Virus record (IMG/VR): IMGVR_UViG_3300032323_001614
Span: 1-21,497 of that record
Origin: a virus
Reading direction: 5' to 3' (one strand)
DNA: 21,497 nt
Both the position numbers and the translations under genes were made by a program. Position 1 is the stretch's first letter. The number at the start of each line of letters is the position of its first letter. A model generated the notes under the pieces. It was given only the letters and a program-made list of their open reading frames with translations. It did not search any database and was not told the origin of the DNA. Shown in pieces: positions 1-7,366 of the stretch.

Positions 1-2
1 TG

Positions 3-1070
3 ATAGTGGCAGTAATCCTATCAATCTATCTCACAAGGTTCACTCATGGATACATCTTTGCGCTCGCTTTGGGAGCAATCGCCTATTATGGTGGCTTCCA
101 ACTGTTTATGGGATCAGGGTATTTACTTGATGCTGTATTCCCGATTCTTACCATATTCATTGCCAGCTTCCATGGATACATTGTCAAATTCCTTGTCGAG
201 TTGCGTGCAAAACAACAAATTAAAAAACAATTTGGCGGATATGTCTCTCCAATCATTGTTAATCAATTGGCAGAAGATCCTGAAGGTGCAGCAGAACGAT
301 TGAAGGGTGAGAAGAAAGATCTCTCTATCGTTATGACCGATCTTCGTGGATTTACTACACTTGGTGAATCTTTCGGTGCTGATGTGCAAGGTTTGACTGC
401 AGTTATGAATCGTTATATGGATGCATTGTCTAAGCCAGTGCTAAAGAATGGTGGTTGCATTATCAAGTTTATTGGTGATGCGTCACTTCATGTTCACAAT
501 GCACCTGTTGATGATAATGACCACGCAGTTACTGCAGTTAAGACTGCTCTTGAGATGATTCAAGCAATTGAAGAGTTCAATAAAGAACTTCAAGCAGAAG
601 GTCGTCCACCTGTAGGTATGGGTGCTGGTGTGAACACTGGTCCAACTCTGATTGGTAACATCGGTGCCAACGATCGTTATGGTTATGATGTGCTGGGTGA
701 TTCAGTATCAACTGCAGCACGTCTTGAAGGACAAACAAAAGGTTATGGAGTTCTGCTGGTTATTGGTCCAGATACAGCGGAACGAGTGAAACATGTTTAT
801 GATGTGGCACAACTTGATTGTATTGCAGTAAAAGGTAAAACAATTGGACTTCACATTTACGCAATCGCAAAAGTGGGTGAGAAACACCAACAGTATCTAG
901 ATGCATATTATGCAGGCGATTGGAAGAGAGCGATTAAACTATGTCAGGAACTAAAAAATGGGGATTTGAGCACGAATCCCTTAATAGAGTATTACAAGCT
1001 GATGCACGAAAGAATGGAACAAGGCAAACCAAACAATTGGGACGGAGTTTACCACGCAACCAGCAAGTAG
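3..1070 (+). CDS. Membrane-bound class III adenylate cyclase, 5' end outside window
   Basis: This should make cAMP from ATP at the inner membrane. The frame is open through the left edge, so the N-terminus, probably a CHASE2-type sensor, is missing. Counting from the GTG at base 6, hydrophobic segments lie near residues 1-10, 16-36 and 42-62, followed by a linker and a class III catalytic domain (about 100-290). Metal-binding Asp is D112 in TDLRGFTT and D158 in KFIGD, with K154 as the purine-contacting Lys. D228 in DVLGD fits ATP rather than GTP specificity, and R239 is the transition-state Arg. The usual Asn of the VNxxxR motif is Ser (S235). The tail (290-354) looks TPR-like and ends in WDGVYHATSK, as in CHASE2 cyclases. 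The family is common in bacteria but unusual in a phage. The last 130 bases overlap the next gene. The family call is firm; activity is uncertain because of N-to-S. Confidence 0.9.
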   Translation: MVAVILSIYLTRFTHGYIFALALGAIAYYGGFQLFMGSGYLLDAVFPILTIFIASFHGYIVKFLVELRAKQQIKKQFGGYVSPIIVNQLAEDPEGAAERLKGEKKDLSIVMTDLRGFTTLGESFGADVQGLTAVMNRYMDALSKPVLKNGGCIIKFIGDASLHVHNAPVDDNDHAVTAVKTALEMIQAIEEFNKELQAEGRPPVGMGAGVNTGPTLIGNIGANDRYGYDVLGDSVSTAARLEGQTKGYGVLLVIGPDTAERVKHVYDVAQLDCIAVKGKTIGLHIYAIAKVGEKHQQYLDAYYAGDWKRAIKLCQELKNGDLSTNPLIEYYKLMHERMEQGKPNNWDGVYHATSK

Positions 1071-1192
1071 AAGAATGGAGTGTTTCTGAACTAGTGGGGC
1101 TGGCATTTATTGTTGGTGTTGTCACTTTTTGTTTTGTTTGGGGTTTCTTGGATATAATAAATACAATAGTTACAAAAGGATTGTTAAAATGA
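941..1192 (+). CDS. Small single-TM protein overlapping the cyclase 3' end
   Basis: The 83-aa product has a basic, polar N-terminal half and one clear membrane segment near residues 51-75 (VGLAFIVGVVTFCFVWGF). Its stop forms an ATGA overlap with the next gene, as with many junctions here, and without it 1071-1188 would be empty; both points support a real gene. The ATG at 941 lies 130 bases inside the cyclase gene, preceded by a GGAAGAG purine stretch 12 bases away. A later in-frame GTG at 1094 would give only the membrane segment. I do not recognise the family. The stop and membrane segment are more certain than the start. Confidence 0.6.
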   Translation: MSGTKKWGFEHESLNRVLQADARKNGTRQTKQLGRSLPRNQQVEEWSVSELVGLAFIVGVVTFCFVWGFLDIINTIVTKGLLK

Positions 1193-1455
1193 ACGATAAA
1201 CACCTATTCTGGGTACTGGGAGTTTTGTTACTAATACCTATTGGGTTTTCAATAGTTAGTAAAGAATCTTTCCGATATCCATGTCAAGATCCAGCGAATT
1301 GGGAGAAGGATATCTGTAAGATGCCACTATGTGATGTCAACAGAACATGTCCAGAACATATTTTTAAGGGACAGCGAGATCCTCGTCTTGGTCCACCATC
1401 TGATCAATTACCAGCTGGAACGAAACCAGCAACATCATCAGGAGCCTGCAAATGA
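1189..1455 (+). CDS. Small membrane-anchored Cys-containing protein
   Basis: The 88-aa product starts with a hydrophobic segment (residues 6-24, FWVLGVLLLIPIGFSIVS) that is either an uncleaved anchor or a signal peptide without an obvious cleavage site. A polar, proline-rich part follows with five Cys (the CQD, ICK, LCD, TCP and final ACK contexts), compatible with a periplasmic disulfide-bonded domain. I chose the ATG at 1189 because AAAGGA lies 8 bases upstream and it gives the ATGA overlap with the preceding stop; an ATG 60 bases upstream adds a non-hydrophobic leader and no ribosome site. The gene ends in a second ATGA overlap. Function unknown. Confidence 0.75.
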   Translation: MNDKHLFWVLGVLLLIPIGFSIVSKESFRYPCQDPANWEKDICKMPLCDVNRTCPEHIFKGQRDPRLGPPSDQLPAGTKPATSSGACK

Positions 1456-1946
1456 GTGATAATAATCTAATGTATACAGAAGAGCAGTTAATGGCTCGTC
1501 TTAAATTCTTCATCGGTATCTGTTTATCATTTACCCTTGTTGGAATTGTTTTCGTTGTTCTATATTCTATTATCTTTGTGACACAACCATTGAACGCTAT
1601 CAGCCCTATCGACCAGAAGTTCTTTGAGTTGATTATTCCTATCGCTACATTCTTGACTGGTACTCTATCAGGTATTATGTTGGCAGGTGGTGATAAGGAT
1701 GCGTTGAAACAATCTTTGACTGCAGCAAATAAAGGTTGGGATAAGCCACCAACTCCAACTACTCCACCTCCATCTATGCCATCGCCAATGGGTGGTGCTC
1801 GACCAATGTCTAGTATGCCTCAAATGCCAATGGGTTCTAATGGTGGATGGGGTGTTACCAATCCAGCTTCAGTTCTAGCTGAAGCAACTACTATGCCAGT
1901 GTTTGAAGCTGGTGATCCAACTCATAGAAACAGTAGAAACGATTAA
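1452..1946 (+). CDS. Two-TM protein with Pro/Met-rich tail
   Basis: The 164-aa product has membrane segments at about residues 17-43 and 54-77, separated by a short polar loop, then a soluble tail. Residues 97-135 are low complexity, rich in Pro, Met, Gly and Ser (TPTTPPPSMPSPMGG and similar). The topology is compatible with a holin-like or membrane-scaffold protein, but no lysis enzyme is adjacent and I recognise no family. It starts in an ATGA overlap with the preceding gene and is followed after one base by the lipoprotein gene, so it belongs to the same unit as the cyclase. Confidence 0.8.
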   Translation: MSDNNLMYTEEQLMARLKFFIGICLSFTLVGIVFVVLYSIIFVTQPLNAISPIDQKFFELIIPIATFLTGTLSGIMLAGGDKDALKQSLTAANKGWDKPPTPTTPPPSMPSPMGGARPMSSMPQMPMGSNGGWGVTNPASVLAEATTMPVFEAGDPTHRNSRND

Positions 1947-1947
1947 C

Positions 1948-2289
1948 ATGAAAAAACTACTGTTAATTTCTCTCTTGGTTTTATCTGGATGTTCAATCAT
2001 CCTACCAAGACCACATGATCCCGCATTATTTGATAATCTAGTTTCAACTAAAATTGCAGTAAATAAATTGTCATGTGATGATAAAAACTGGACGGATGCT
2101 GAAAACAAAATACAACATCTTAAAGTATATACTGAATTACGAAACGACCCTCAAGCAAAATCTATCGCTCAATTAGAAGAAGCAATTGGTAAAGCCAAAA
2201 CATCTAACAGCAAAGTTTTTTGTGAGAGTATCCTTAAAATAAACAAAACTCGCATTGATGTAGTTGTCGATGCATGGAGGGGAAGATGA
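1948..2289 (+). CDS. Phage lipoprotein, unknown function
   Basis: The product of 113 aa has a classic type II signal peptide: MKK, a leucine-rich core, and the lipobox LSGC with the lipidated Cys at residue 14. The mature part (about 100 aa) is mixed charge, probably helical, with further Cys in LSCDD and VFCES. I chose the ATG at 1948 over an upstream ATG at 1903 because the signal peptide begins exactly there. Small lipoproteins of this size in phages can be outer-membrane spanins or exclusion factors, but nothing in the sequence decides between these. The cell envelope is the expected location. A lipoprotein implies a Gram-negative or other lipoprotein-processing host. Confidence 0.8.
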   Translation: MKKLLLISLLVLSGCSIILPRPHDPALFDNLVSTKIAVNKLSCDDKNWTDAENKIQHLKVYTELRNDPQAKSIAQLEEAIGKAKTSNSKVFCESILKINKTRIDVVVDAWRGR

Positions 2290-2516
2290 TTGACCAATTA
2301 AGAGAAGTTGCAGGTATGGGTGGTCCTGCTGCAATGTTGGCAAATGAACTGTTAGTTCTTCGCGAACAATACGAAAGACAAGAACTTACATTTGAAGAAT
2401 ATCAATATCTTACCAATCAAATTGCTGAAGTGAGAGCTGCTCAAGAATTAAGTAGCGATGAGCAAGCATGTCGTTATATTATCGCTGCTGCTAAAGCTCT
2501 TTCAACATTTGTGTAA
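2286..2516 (+). CDS. Small helical protein, unknown
   Basis: The 76-aa acidic product is predicted to be mostly helical (EQYERQELTFEEYQYLTNQI in the middle), with a conserved-looking ASDEQACR-type segment near the C-terminus. The ATG at 2286 is preferred to the one at 2274: it has GGAGGGG just upstream and overlaps the lipoprotein stop as ATGA. The gene ends in a TAATG overlap with the phosphoesterase gene, so translation is probably coupled across the border between the membrane-protein block and the envelope-metabolism block. No family recognised. Confidence 0.75.
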   Translation: MIDQLREVAGMGGPAAMLANELLVLREQYERQELTFEEYQYLTNQIAEVRAAQELSSDEQACRYIIAAAKALSTFV

Positions 2517-3277
2517 TGAAATACCGCACGATATTCATAAGTGATGTTCACTTAGGTACTCGTGATTGTCAAGCAAACAAATTAAATAACTTTCTAAAAC
2601 ATAACTCCTGCGAGACTCTATATCTCGTGGGGGATATAATTGATGCTTGGAAAATTCAACAGAACAAATGGCGATGGAAACAAAGCCATACTAATGTTGT
2701 CCGCAGAATACTTGGTCATGCCAAGCGTGGAACAAAAGTGATTTATGTTGCAGGTAATCATGATGAATTCTTAAGACCGATGATCCCCTACGGATTCTCT
2801 TTCGGTCTAATTGAAATTACAAGCCAAACAGAACATGTCGGTGCAGATGGTAAACGATACCTAGTCACACATGGAGATCTATTCGATGGTATCACTAGAC
2901 TTGCTCCATGGCTTGCTTTTCTTGGCGATAAACTATACGATTTAGTTCTTGATTGGAACTCTCGTTTCAATTGGGTTCGTCGTAAACTGGGATTTGGTTA
3001 TTGGTCATTATCTAAGTATTTAAAACATAGAGTTAAGAAAGCGTCTGACTTTATGTTCCAGTTTGAAAAGAATCTTGCAGCATATTGTAAGAAGCGTGGC
3101 TTTGATGGTGTTATATGTGGACATATACACCATGCAGAAATCAAAGAGATTGATGGTGTTACATATATGAACGATGGTGATTGGGTTGAGTCTTGTACTG
3201 CCCTTGTTGAACATCATGATGGTCGTTGGGACATAGTAACTTGGACGCAGGAGAGCGATAATGTCGTTACAGAATAA
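2516..3277 (+). CDS. LpxH-like calcineurin-type metallophosphoesterase
   Basis: The 253-aa product carries the full set of metallophosphoesterase motifs: DVHLG (D10, H12), GDIID (D40), GNHDE (N81, H82), THGD (H119) and GHIHH (H203, H205). The tail motif NDGDWVESCTALVE (residues 219-232) is typical of COG2908, the UDP-2,3-diacylglucosamine pyrophosphatase (LpxH)-like group. LpxH proper removes UMP from the lipid A precursor; many relatives act on other nucleotide-sugar lipids or phosphodiesters, so the exact substrate is inferred. It overlaps the preceding stop by one base and the following glycosyltransferase gene by 17 bases. Genes of this kind next to glycosyltransferases and a desaturase suggest a role in remodelling host envelope glycolipids. 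Confidence 0.9.
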   Translation: MKYRTIFISDVHLGTRDCQANKLNNFLKHNSCETLYLVGDIIDAWKIQQNKWRWKQSHTNVVRRILGHAKRGTKVIYVAGNHDEFLRPMIPYGFSFGLIEITSQTEHVGADGKRYLVTHGDLFDGITRLAPWLAFLGDKLYDLVLDWNSRFNWVRRKLGFGYWSLSKYLKHRVKKASDFMFQFEKNLAAYCKKRGFDGVICGHIHHAEIKEIDGVTYMNDGDWVESCTALVEHHDGRWDIVTWTQESDNVVTE

Positions 3278-3974
3278 AATAACAATAGTTGTTCCTTGTA
3301 AAAACGAGGAAACATACATTGCGCATTTGTTAATGCATCTGCGCCAGCAAGAGATAGGTAATACCAGAATTATTATCGCTGACTGCTCGACTGACAATAC
3401 AAGAGAAGTCATTCAAACAATGAAAGGCAATCTGAATGTTGAAGTTATTGAAGGTGGACCAGTTTCTATTGCTAAAAATAATGGAGCAAAATTAGCAACA
3501 ACTCCATATATTTTATTCATTGATGCTGATGTTCGTTTCTTCAACAACAAAGTTATCCGCGATGCAGTTGATCAACTAGAAACTAATAACTTAGATCTTG
3601 TTGGATTGTATGCAAAGTGTTATGATGATGATTACCGTGCACAAATCGGCTTTATGATTTTTAACTGTATCAACAGAATTATGCAATATACAGTACCATT
3701 CGCTGTTGGTGCTTTTATGCTAACTCGCAGAGATAGGTTTGAAGAGTTCGGTGGTTTCGCTGCAAAGTATGGAACCAGCGAAGACTTCTTCTTATCTAAA
3801 CGATACGATGTTAAGAAATTTAAATTGGTGAACCACTATTTTGGACAGGACAGCAGAAGATTCCAGATAATGGGGTACTTCGGTATGGCATGGTATCTAA
3901 TAAAGAACTTGTGGAACAGAAACAATGATGCATATTGGAACACTGTAGACTACTCCAAATATTGGAATAAATAA
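3261..3974 (+). CDS. Family 2 (GT-A) glycosyltransferase
   Basis: The 237-aa product has the GT2 signature: VVPCKNEE at residues 10-17, nucleotide-binding Asp in ADCSTDNT (D41), the metal-binding DAD at 88-90, and the catalytic ED pair at 174-175 in TSEDFFLS, followed by DSRRF (197-201). A moderately hydrophobic stretch (131-153) and a C-terminal aromatic segment could bring it to the membrane. The sugar donor and acceptor cannot be read from the sequence. The start at 3261 has AGGAGAG upstream and lies inside the phosphoesterase gene. The pairing with an LpxH-like phosphatase points to a lipid-linked or surface glycan rather than DNA glucosylation, but the latter is not excluded. Confidence 0.88.
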   Translation: MSLQNKITIVVPCKNEETYIAHLLMHLRQQEIGNTRIIIADCSTDNTREVIQTMKGNLNVEVIEGGPVSIAKNNGAKLATTPYILFIDADVRFFNNKVIRDAVDQLETNNLDLVGLYAKCYDDDYRAQIGFMIFNCINRIMQYTVPFAVGAFMLTRRDRFEEFGGFAAKYGTSEDFFLSKRYDVKKFKLVNHYFGQDSRRFQIMGYFGMAWYLIKNLWNRNNDAYWNTVDYSKYWNK

Positions 3975-3978
3975 CTAC

Positions 3979-4680
3979 ATGACACCAATAATATACACCT
4001 TAATACTAACACATATTACTATTCTTTGTGTAACAATTTATTTACACAGAGGTGTAACTCATAGAGGGTTGGAGTTTCACCCAGCACTATCGCATTTCAT
4101 GCGTTTCTGGTTGTGGCTTACAACAGGTATGGTTACTAAACAATGGGTAGCCATTCATCGCAAGCATCATAGATTTATTGACACTGATGGTGATCCACAT
4201 AGTCCTAAGTTATTTGGAATTAAAAACATTGTTTTCCGTGGCGTATACTATTACTATCAAGCAGCAAAAGATGCTAGAATGGTTGTTGAGTATGGTGCTG
4301 GTACACCAAACGATTGGGTTGAACGAAAAGTTTACACCAAACATCACTTCTTAGGTGTATTATTAATGTTATCAATCAATGTTTTATTATTTGGTTGGAT
4401 AGGAATACTAATTTGGCTATTACAAATTGTCTGGATTCCATTTTGGGCAGCAGGTGTGATCAATGGGCTTGGACATTGGTGGGGCTACAGCAACACAGAT
4501 AATAAAGACAGTTCAAGAAACATACTTCCCTTCGGTATTTGGATTGGTGGCGAGGAACTACACAATAACCACCACGCTGAACCAGCAAATCCTAGACTAA
4601 GTAGAAAGTGGTGGGAAATAGATATCGGTTGGATTTGGATAAATATATTTAAGCATTTAAGATTGTTAAGGATCCGCTAA
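3979..4680 (+). CDS. Short acyl (delta-9 type) fatty acid desaturase
   Basis: The 233-aa membrane diiron enzyme has all histidine boxes of the SCD/DesC family: H23RGVTH28, H60RKHH64, H195NNHH199, plus NGLGH (162-166), which supplies an additional metal ligand. Hydrophobic segments lie at about 4-22, 37-52, 125-150 and 150-163. The family introduces a cis double bond in acyl chains of acyl-CoA, acyl-ACP or membrane lipids. Bacterial members are usually longer (about 300 aa or more); this one has short ends but no missing metal ligand. It begins 5 bases after the glycosyltransferase stop with only a weak ribosome site. In context it could raise membrane fluidity or edit a lipid made with its neighbours. 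Confidence 0.92.
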   Translation: MTPIIYTLILTHITILCVTIYLHRGVTHRGLEFHPALSHFMRFWLWLTTGMVTKQWVAIHRKHHRFIDTDGDPHSPKLFGIKNIVFRGVYYYYQAAKDARMVVEYGAGTPNDWVERKVYTKHHFLGVLLMLSINVLLFGWIGILIWLLQIVWIPFWAAGVINGLGHWWGYSNTDNKDSSRNILPFGIWIGGEELHNNHHAEPANPRLSRKWWEIDIGWIWINIFKHLRLLRIR

Positions 4681-4695
4681 CATTAGTATTTGATT

Positions 4696-5229
4696 ATGAA
4701 AATTATTATTACTGGCCATATGAATGGCATTGGAAAAGCAATCTATGATAAGTTTAGTAATTGTGGTTGGGAAGTTTCTGGCTACGATATACTAAACGAT
4801 CGCAATGTAACACTCCCCCAAACTCAGAAAAATTTGTTAGAAGAACTTCTAACGGCAGATGTATTTGTAAATAATGCATTACCATCTCAAACTGAAGTTC
4901 TAGTTTCTGCACACAAACAATGGATTGGTCAACAGAAAACCATTGTGAATATTTCCAGTGCCATAACATACATGTATGTAAACAACGATTATCCTGAATC
5001 GTTTACTGCTTACTACAATCACAAACAAACTTTAGATAATCAAACTAGAGTTTTACAAAAACAAAACAGATACCCAAATATAATAAACTTTAGACCAGCT
5101 TGGGTTGATACCCAACTAGCTGATGGTATCTATGATTTTAAAATCAAACCTGAACATCTGGCCAACCTAATTTATTTTTGTGTAGAAAACTCTGAGCATC
5201 AACAATTTTTAGATGTGGTGGTGAGATAG
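4696..5229 (+). CDS. Short-chain dehydrogenase/reductase-like protein
   Basis: The 177-aa Rossmann protein has the NAD(P)-binding TGHMNGIG (6-13), an NNA motif (59-61), the catalytic Ser region NISSA (85-89), YxxxK with Y106 and K110, and RPAWVDT after strand 6, where SDRs have PGxVxT. The protein is shorter than usual (about 245 aa): the helix region between NNA and the Ser strand and the C-terminal substrate lobe are trimmed, which suggests a small or unusual substrate. I chose the ATG at 4696; a TTG two codons earlier is possible. The gene overlaps the aminotransferase start by one base (TAGTG), so a two-step conversion, carbonyl reduction plus amino transfer, is a reasonable inference. 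Confidence 0.85.
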   Translation: MKIIITGHMNGIGKAIYDKFSNCGWEVSGYDILNDRNVTLPQTQKNLLEELLTADVFVNNALPSQTEVLVSAHKQWIGQQKTIVNISSAITYMYVNNDYPESFTAYYNHKQTLDNQTRVLQKQNRYPNIINFRPAWVDTQLADGIYDFKIKPEHLANLIYFCVENSEHQQFLDVVVR

Positions 5230-6383
5230 TGGAATTAAATCAATGGTCTTTTAATGAGACGAAGAAACAAGTAGTTAAAACTGAGGGATATTGGATTTAC
5301 TATTCTGATGGTAGTAGATGTATGGATATACAGTCAGGTAACACTGCTTTTGTTTTGGGATACTCTGATCAAGAAATTCTAAATTCAATTAGAGATAATG
5401 ATATTGGATTTCTTCGTGGTAACAGTGGAGAAAGTTCTGAAGACAATGATAAACTTGTTCAATATATTTGCCAAAGTGGTAACTGGGAATCGTTGGCTTG
5501 GGCAGTAAGTGGTAGCGATGCTGTTGAAGCAGCAATAGCCATGAATGATTGTTATTGGGAATACATCGGTAAACACAAACCAAAGATTATTTCTTTCTCT
5601 CCAGGATATCACGGAACTACCATGCTCGCTAAGCATTTTCGTGGGGAATATCTTTATCTTAATCGTGCTGAAATTATACCAGCACCAGATTGGAAATACT
5701 TGTTAGATAGAGAAGAACAAGAAACAATTGCACTAACATTAGTTGAGCAAAAGTTACAAACTGATACATCTATTGGTTGTATAATTATGGAAACACTTCC
5801 TTGGATGCCATCTATTAGTCCATACAGTCAGAACTGGTGGAAAGCAATTAGAATGCTATGCGATAAGTATAATGTTTTGATGATTGTTGATGATGTGGCA
5901 GTTTGCTGGGGAAAGAACGGAACTATGTTTGGGTGGCAGAAATACAATGTTCAACCTGACATATCCTCTTTGGGTAAATCTTTGACTGCTGGTTACTCGC
6001 CACTTGGTGCTGCAGTTTGCAATAAAAAAGTAGCTGAAGTTTTAAAGTGGAAATCATGGGAGCATGGGCATACTTGGTCGCCAAACATGCATGGTGTTAG
6101 TGCTTCTTTGATAGCAACAAAACGAATAGAATCTTTACTTGATCGTGTTCCGTTTATACATAATGAATTGGTCAGGATCGCAGAAGAATTGGAACTTGTA
6201 TGGAGAGGTGAGGGACTGTTTATTTGCTATGACTTCCCACGCTATATATCTCTTGCCGAGTTATCATCAGTTGGACTTGTAGCATCAATTCCATCAACAA
6301 CCTCTGTAAAAGTTATAGCACCGCTGATAGCTGACACAGAATATTTTACAAACTTAAAAACAAATTTACAAAGGATATTATGA
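5229..6383 (+). CDS. Class III PLP-dependent aminotransferase
   Basis: The 384-aa fold type I aminotransferase resembles glutamate-1-semialdehyde aminomutase and BioA/acetylornithine enzymes. Visible motifs are SGSDAVE (94-100, phosphate cup), YHGTT (127-131), VDDVAVCWGKNG (220-231, with D221 holding the pyridine nitrogen; most relatives have DE), PLP Lys K250 in LGKSLTAG, PLGA (258-261) and HTWS (281-284). It is compact compared with the usual 420-450 aa, mainly in the C-terminal domain. Start is GTG at 5229, sharing a base with the SDR stop. The substrate is not readable; an amino-sugar or amino-lipid product fits the operon but is only inferred. Confidence 0.9.
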   Translation: MELNQWSFNETKKQVVKTEGYWIYYSDGSRCMDIQSGNTAFVLGYSDQEILNSIRDNDIGFLRGNSGESSEDNDKLVQYICQSGNWESLAWAVSGSDAVEAAIAMNDCYWEYIGKHKPKIISFSPGYHGTTMLAKHFRGEYLYLNRAEIIPAPDWKYLLDREEQETIALTLVEQKLQTDTSIGCIIMETLPWMPSISPYSQNWWKAIRMLCDKYNVLMIVDDVAVCWGKNGTMFGWQKYNVQPDISSLGKSLTAGYSPLGAAVCNKKVAEVLKWKSWEHGHTWSPNMHGVSASLIATKRIESLLDRVPFIHNELVRIAEELELVWRGEGLFICYDFPRYISLAELSSVGLVASIPSTTSVKVIAPLIADTEYFTNLKTNLQRIL

Positions 6384-6559
6384 ATAAACCTGATAAAAAC
6401 TTTAAATTGAGCAAAACTTCTAAGAGGATTCTTGCATCGATTAAAGATAGTTCTCTCGCTTCATCTTGGAAACGCATGATGATAGATGCTGAGTTGGAGT
6501 CTAAAAAAGCTCCACCAAGGTCTGAAAAGGGATCCAAAAAGGATACCCCTACAGAGTAA
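6380..6559 (+). CDS. Small basic protein, unknown
   Basis: The 59-aa lysine/arginine-rich protein (starting MNKPDKNFKLSKTSKR and ending KKDTPTE) begins in an ATGA overlap with the aminotransferase stop and has AAAGGATAT just upstream, so it is likely translated. It has a short central helix (LASSWKRMMIDAELE) flanked by charged, probably disordered ends, compatible with nucleic-acid or protein binding. It is the last gene before a strong terminator. No family recognised. Confidence 0.65.
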   Translation: MNKPDKNFKLSKTSKRILASIKDSSLASSWKRMMIDAELESKKAPPRSEKGSKKDTPTE

Positions 6560-6579
6560 AGGGTTATTAGTCATCCTGC

Positions 6580-6605
6580 AACCCCCACCCAGCGTGGGGG
6601 TTTTT
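6580..6605 (+). terminator. Intrinsic terminator closing the envelope operon
   Basis: A 9-bp stem (AACCCCCAC with GTGGGGGTT), a 5-nt loop (CCAGC) and a T-tract lie 20 bases after the last stop codon. The GC-rich stem and immediate T-run make this a strong Rho-independent terminator, directly upstream of promoter P1. Confidence 0.92.
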
Positions 6606-6620
6606 CATTGGAAATAATGC

Positions 6621-6649
6621 TTGCTAATAATTCAGAAATATAGTATAAT
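6621..6649 (+). promoter_or_regulatory. Sigma-70-type promoter P1
   Basis: TTGCTA (6621-6626), a 17-bp spacer and TATAAT (6644-6649) lie 34 bases upstream of the GP88-like start and just after a terminator. The spacer carries ATTC at positions 4-7, as in three other promoters here. Confidence 0.85.
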
Positions 6650-6682
6650 AGTTATATTGAGTTGATAAAGCAAGGATTAATT

Positions 6683-7366
6683 ATGAAACTATTTACGACT
6701 GGTAACCCAAAATTGATGAAGGGTGAGAAGAAAGGATATTTGTCCTTTGTTTTACACTTGGCACCTGCTGATGTTTCAGGTTATAATACATGCCCCAAAG
6801 CGACTGCTGGTTGCAAGAAAGCATGTTTGAATACTGCTGGTCGTGGTGGCATTTTCAAGAAAGGCGAAACTACTAATGTGATCCAACAAGCTCGCATTCG
6901 TAAAACAAAAGAGTTCTTTGAAAATCGTGAGCAATTTTTGCAAGACTTGCGTAAAGAAATTACATTGGCAATCAAACAAGCAGAAAAGAAAGGGTTGACC
7001 CCTGCATTTCGTTTGAATGGTACCAGCGATATTTCTTGGGAGAAGTATGGTATTATTGAAGAATTTCCAAATGTGCAGTTCTACGACTATACCAAAGTGC
7101 GTAATCGTAAAGTGACACACTTGAAGAATTATCATCTTACCTTCTCTAAGGCAGATGGCAATGACAGCGATGTTGAGAAAGTTGTATCTCAGGGTATGAA
7201 TGTGGCTGCTGTTTTTGCAAAAGTGCCAGAAACATATCTCGGTCGTAAAGTAATTAATGGTGATGAAACCGACTTACGATTCCTAGATGAAAAGAATGTT
7301 ATCGTTGGTTTGAAAGCCAAAGGTAAAGCCAAAAAAGACACAACTGGTTTCGTGGTGATGTCATAA
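6683..7366 (+). CDS. GP88-like phage protein with Cys cluster
   Basis: The 227-aa product has a three-Cys cluster near the N-terminus, YNTCPKATAGCKKACLN (C37, C44, C48), followed by a helical basic segment and a beta-rich half. The pattern resembles the phage GP88-type group, in which a TCP...C...C motif follows a short N-terminal strand; its biochemical role is not established to my knowledge. The Cys cluster could hold a metal or an iron-sulfur centre. The ATG at 6683 has AAGGA 8 bases upstream and is preferred to an upstream TTG at 6662 that lies almost on the expected transcript start of P1. It is the first gene of the ligase operon and overlaps the next by one base. Confidence 0.65.
   Translation: MKLFTTGNPKLMKGEKKGYLSFVLHLAPADVSGYNTCPKATAGCKKACLNTAGRGGIFKKGETTNVIQQARIRKTKEFFENREQFLQDLRKEITLAIKQAEKKGLTPAFRLNGTSDISWEKYGIIEEFPNVQFYDYTKVRNRKVTHLKNYHLTFSKADGNDSDVEKVVSQGMNVAAVFAKVPETYLGRKVINGDETDLRFLDEKNVIVGLKAKGKAKKDTTGFVVMS

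Noticed and set aside
3020-3412. Reverse-strand 130-codon frame across the phosphoesterase/glycosyltransferase junction
   Set aside because: Both forward genes show complete enzyme motifs here; the reverse frame has none and no promoter.
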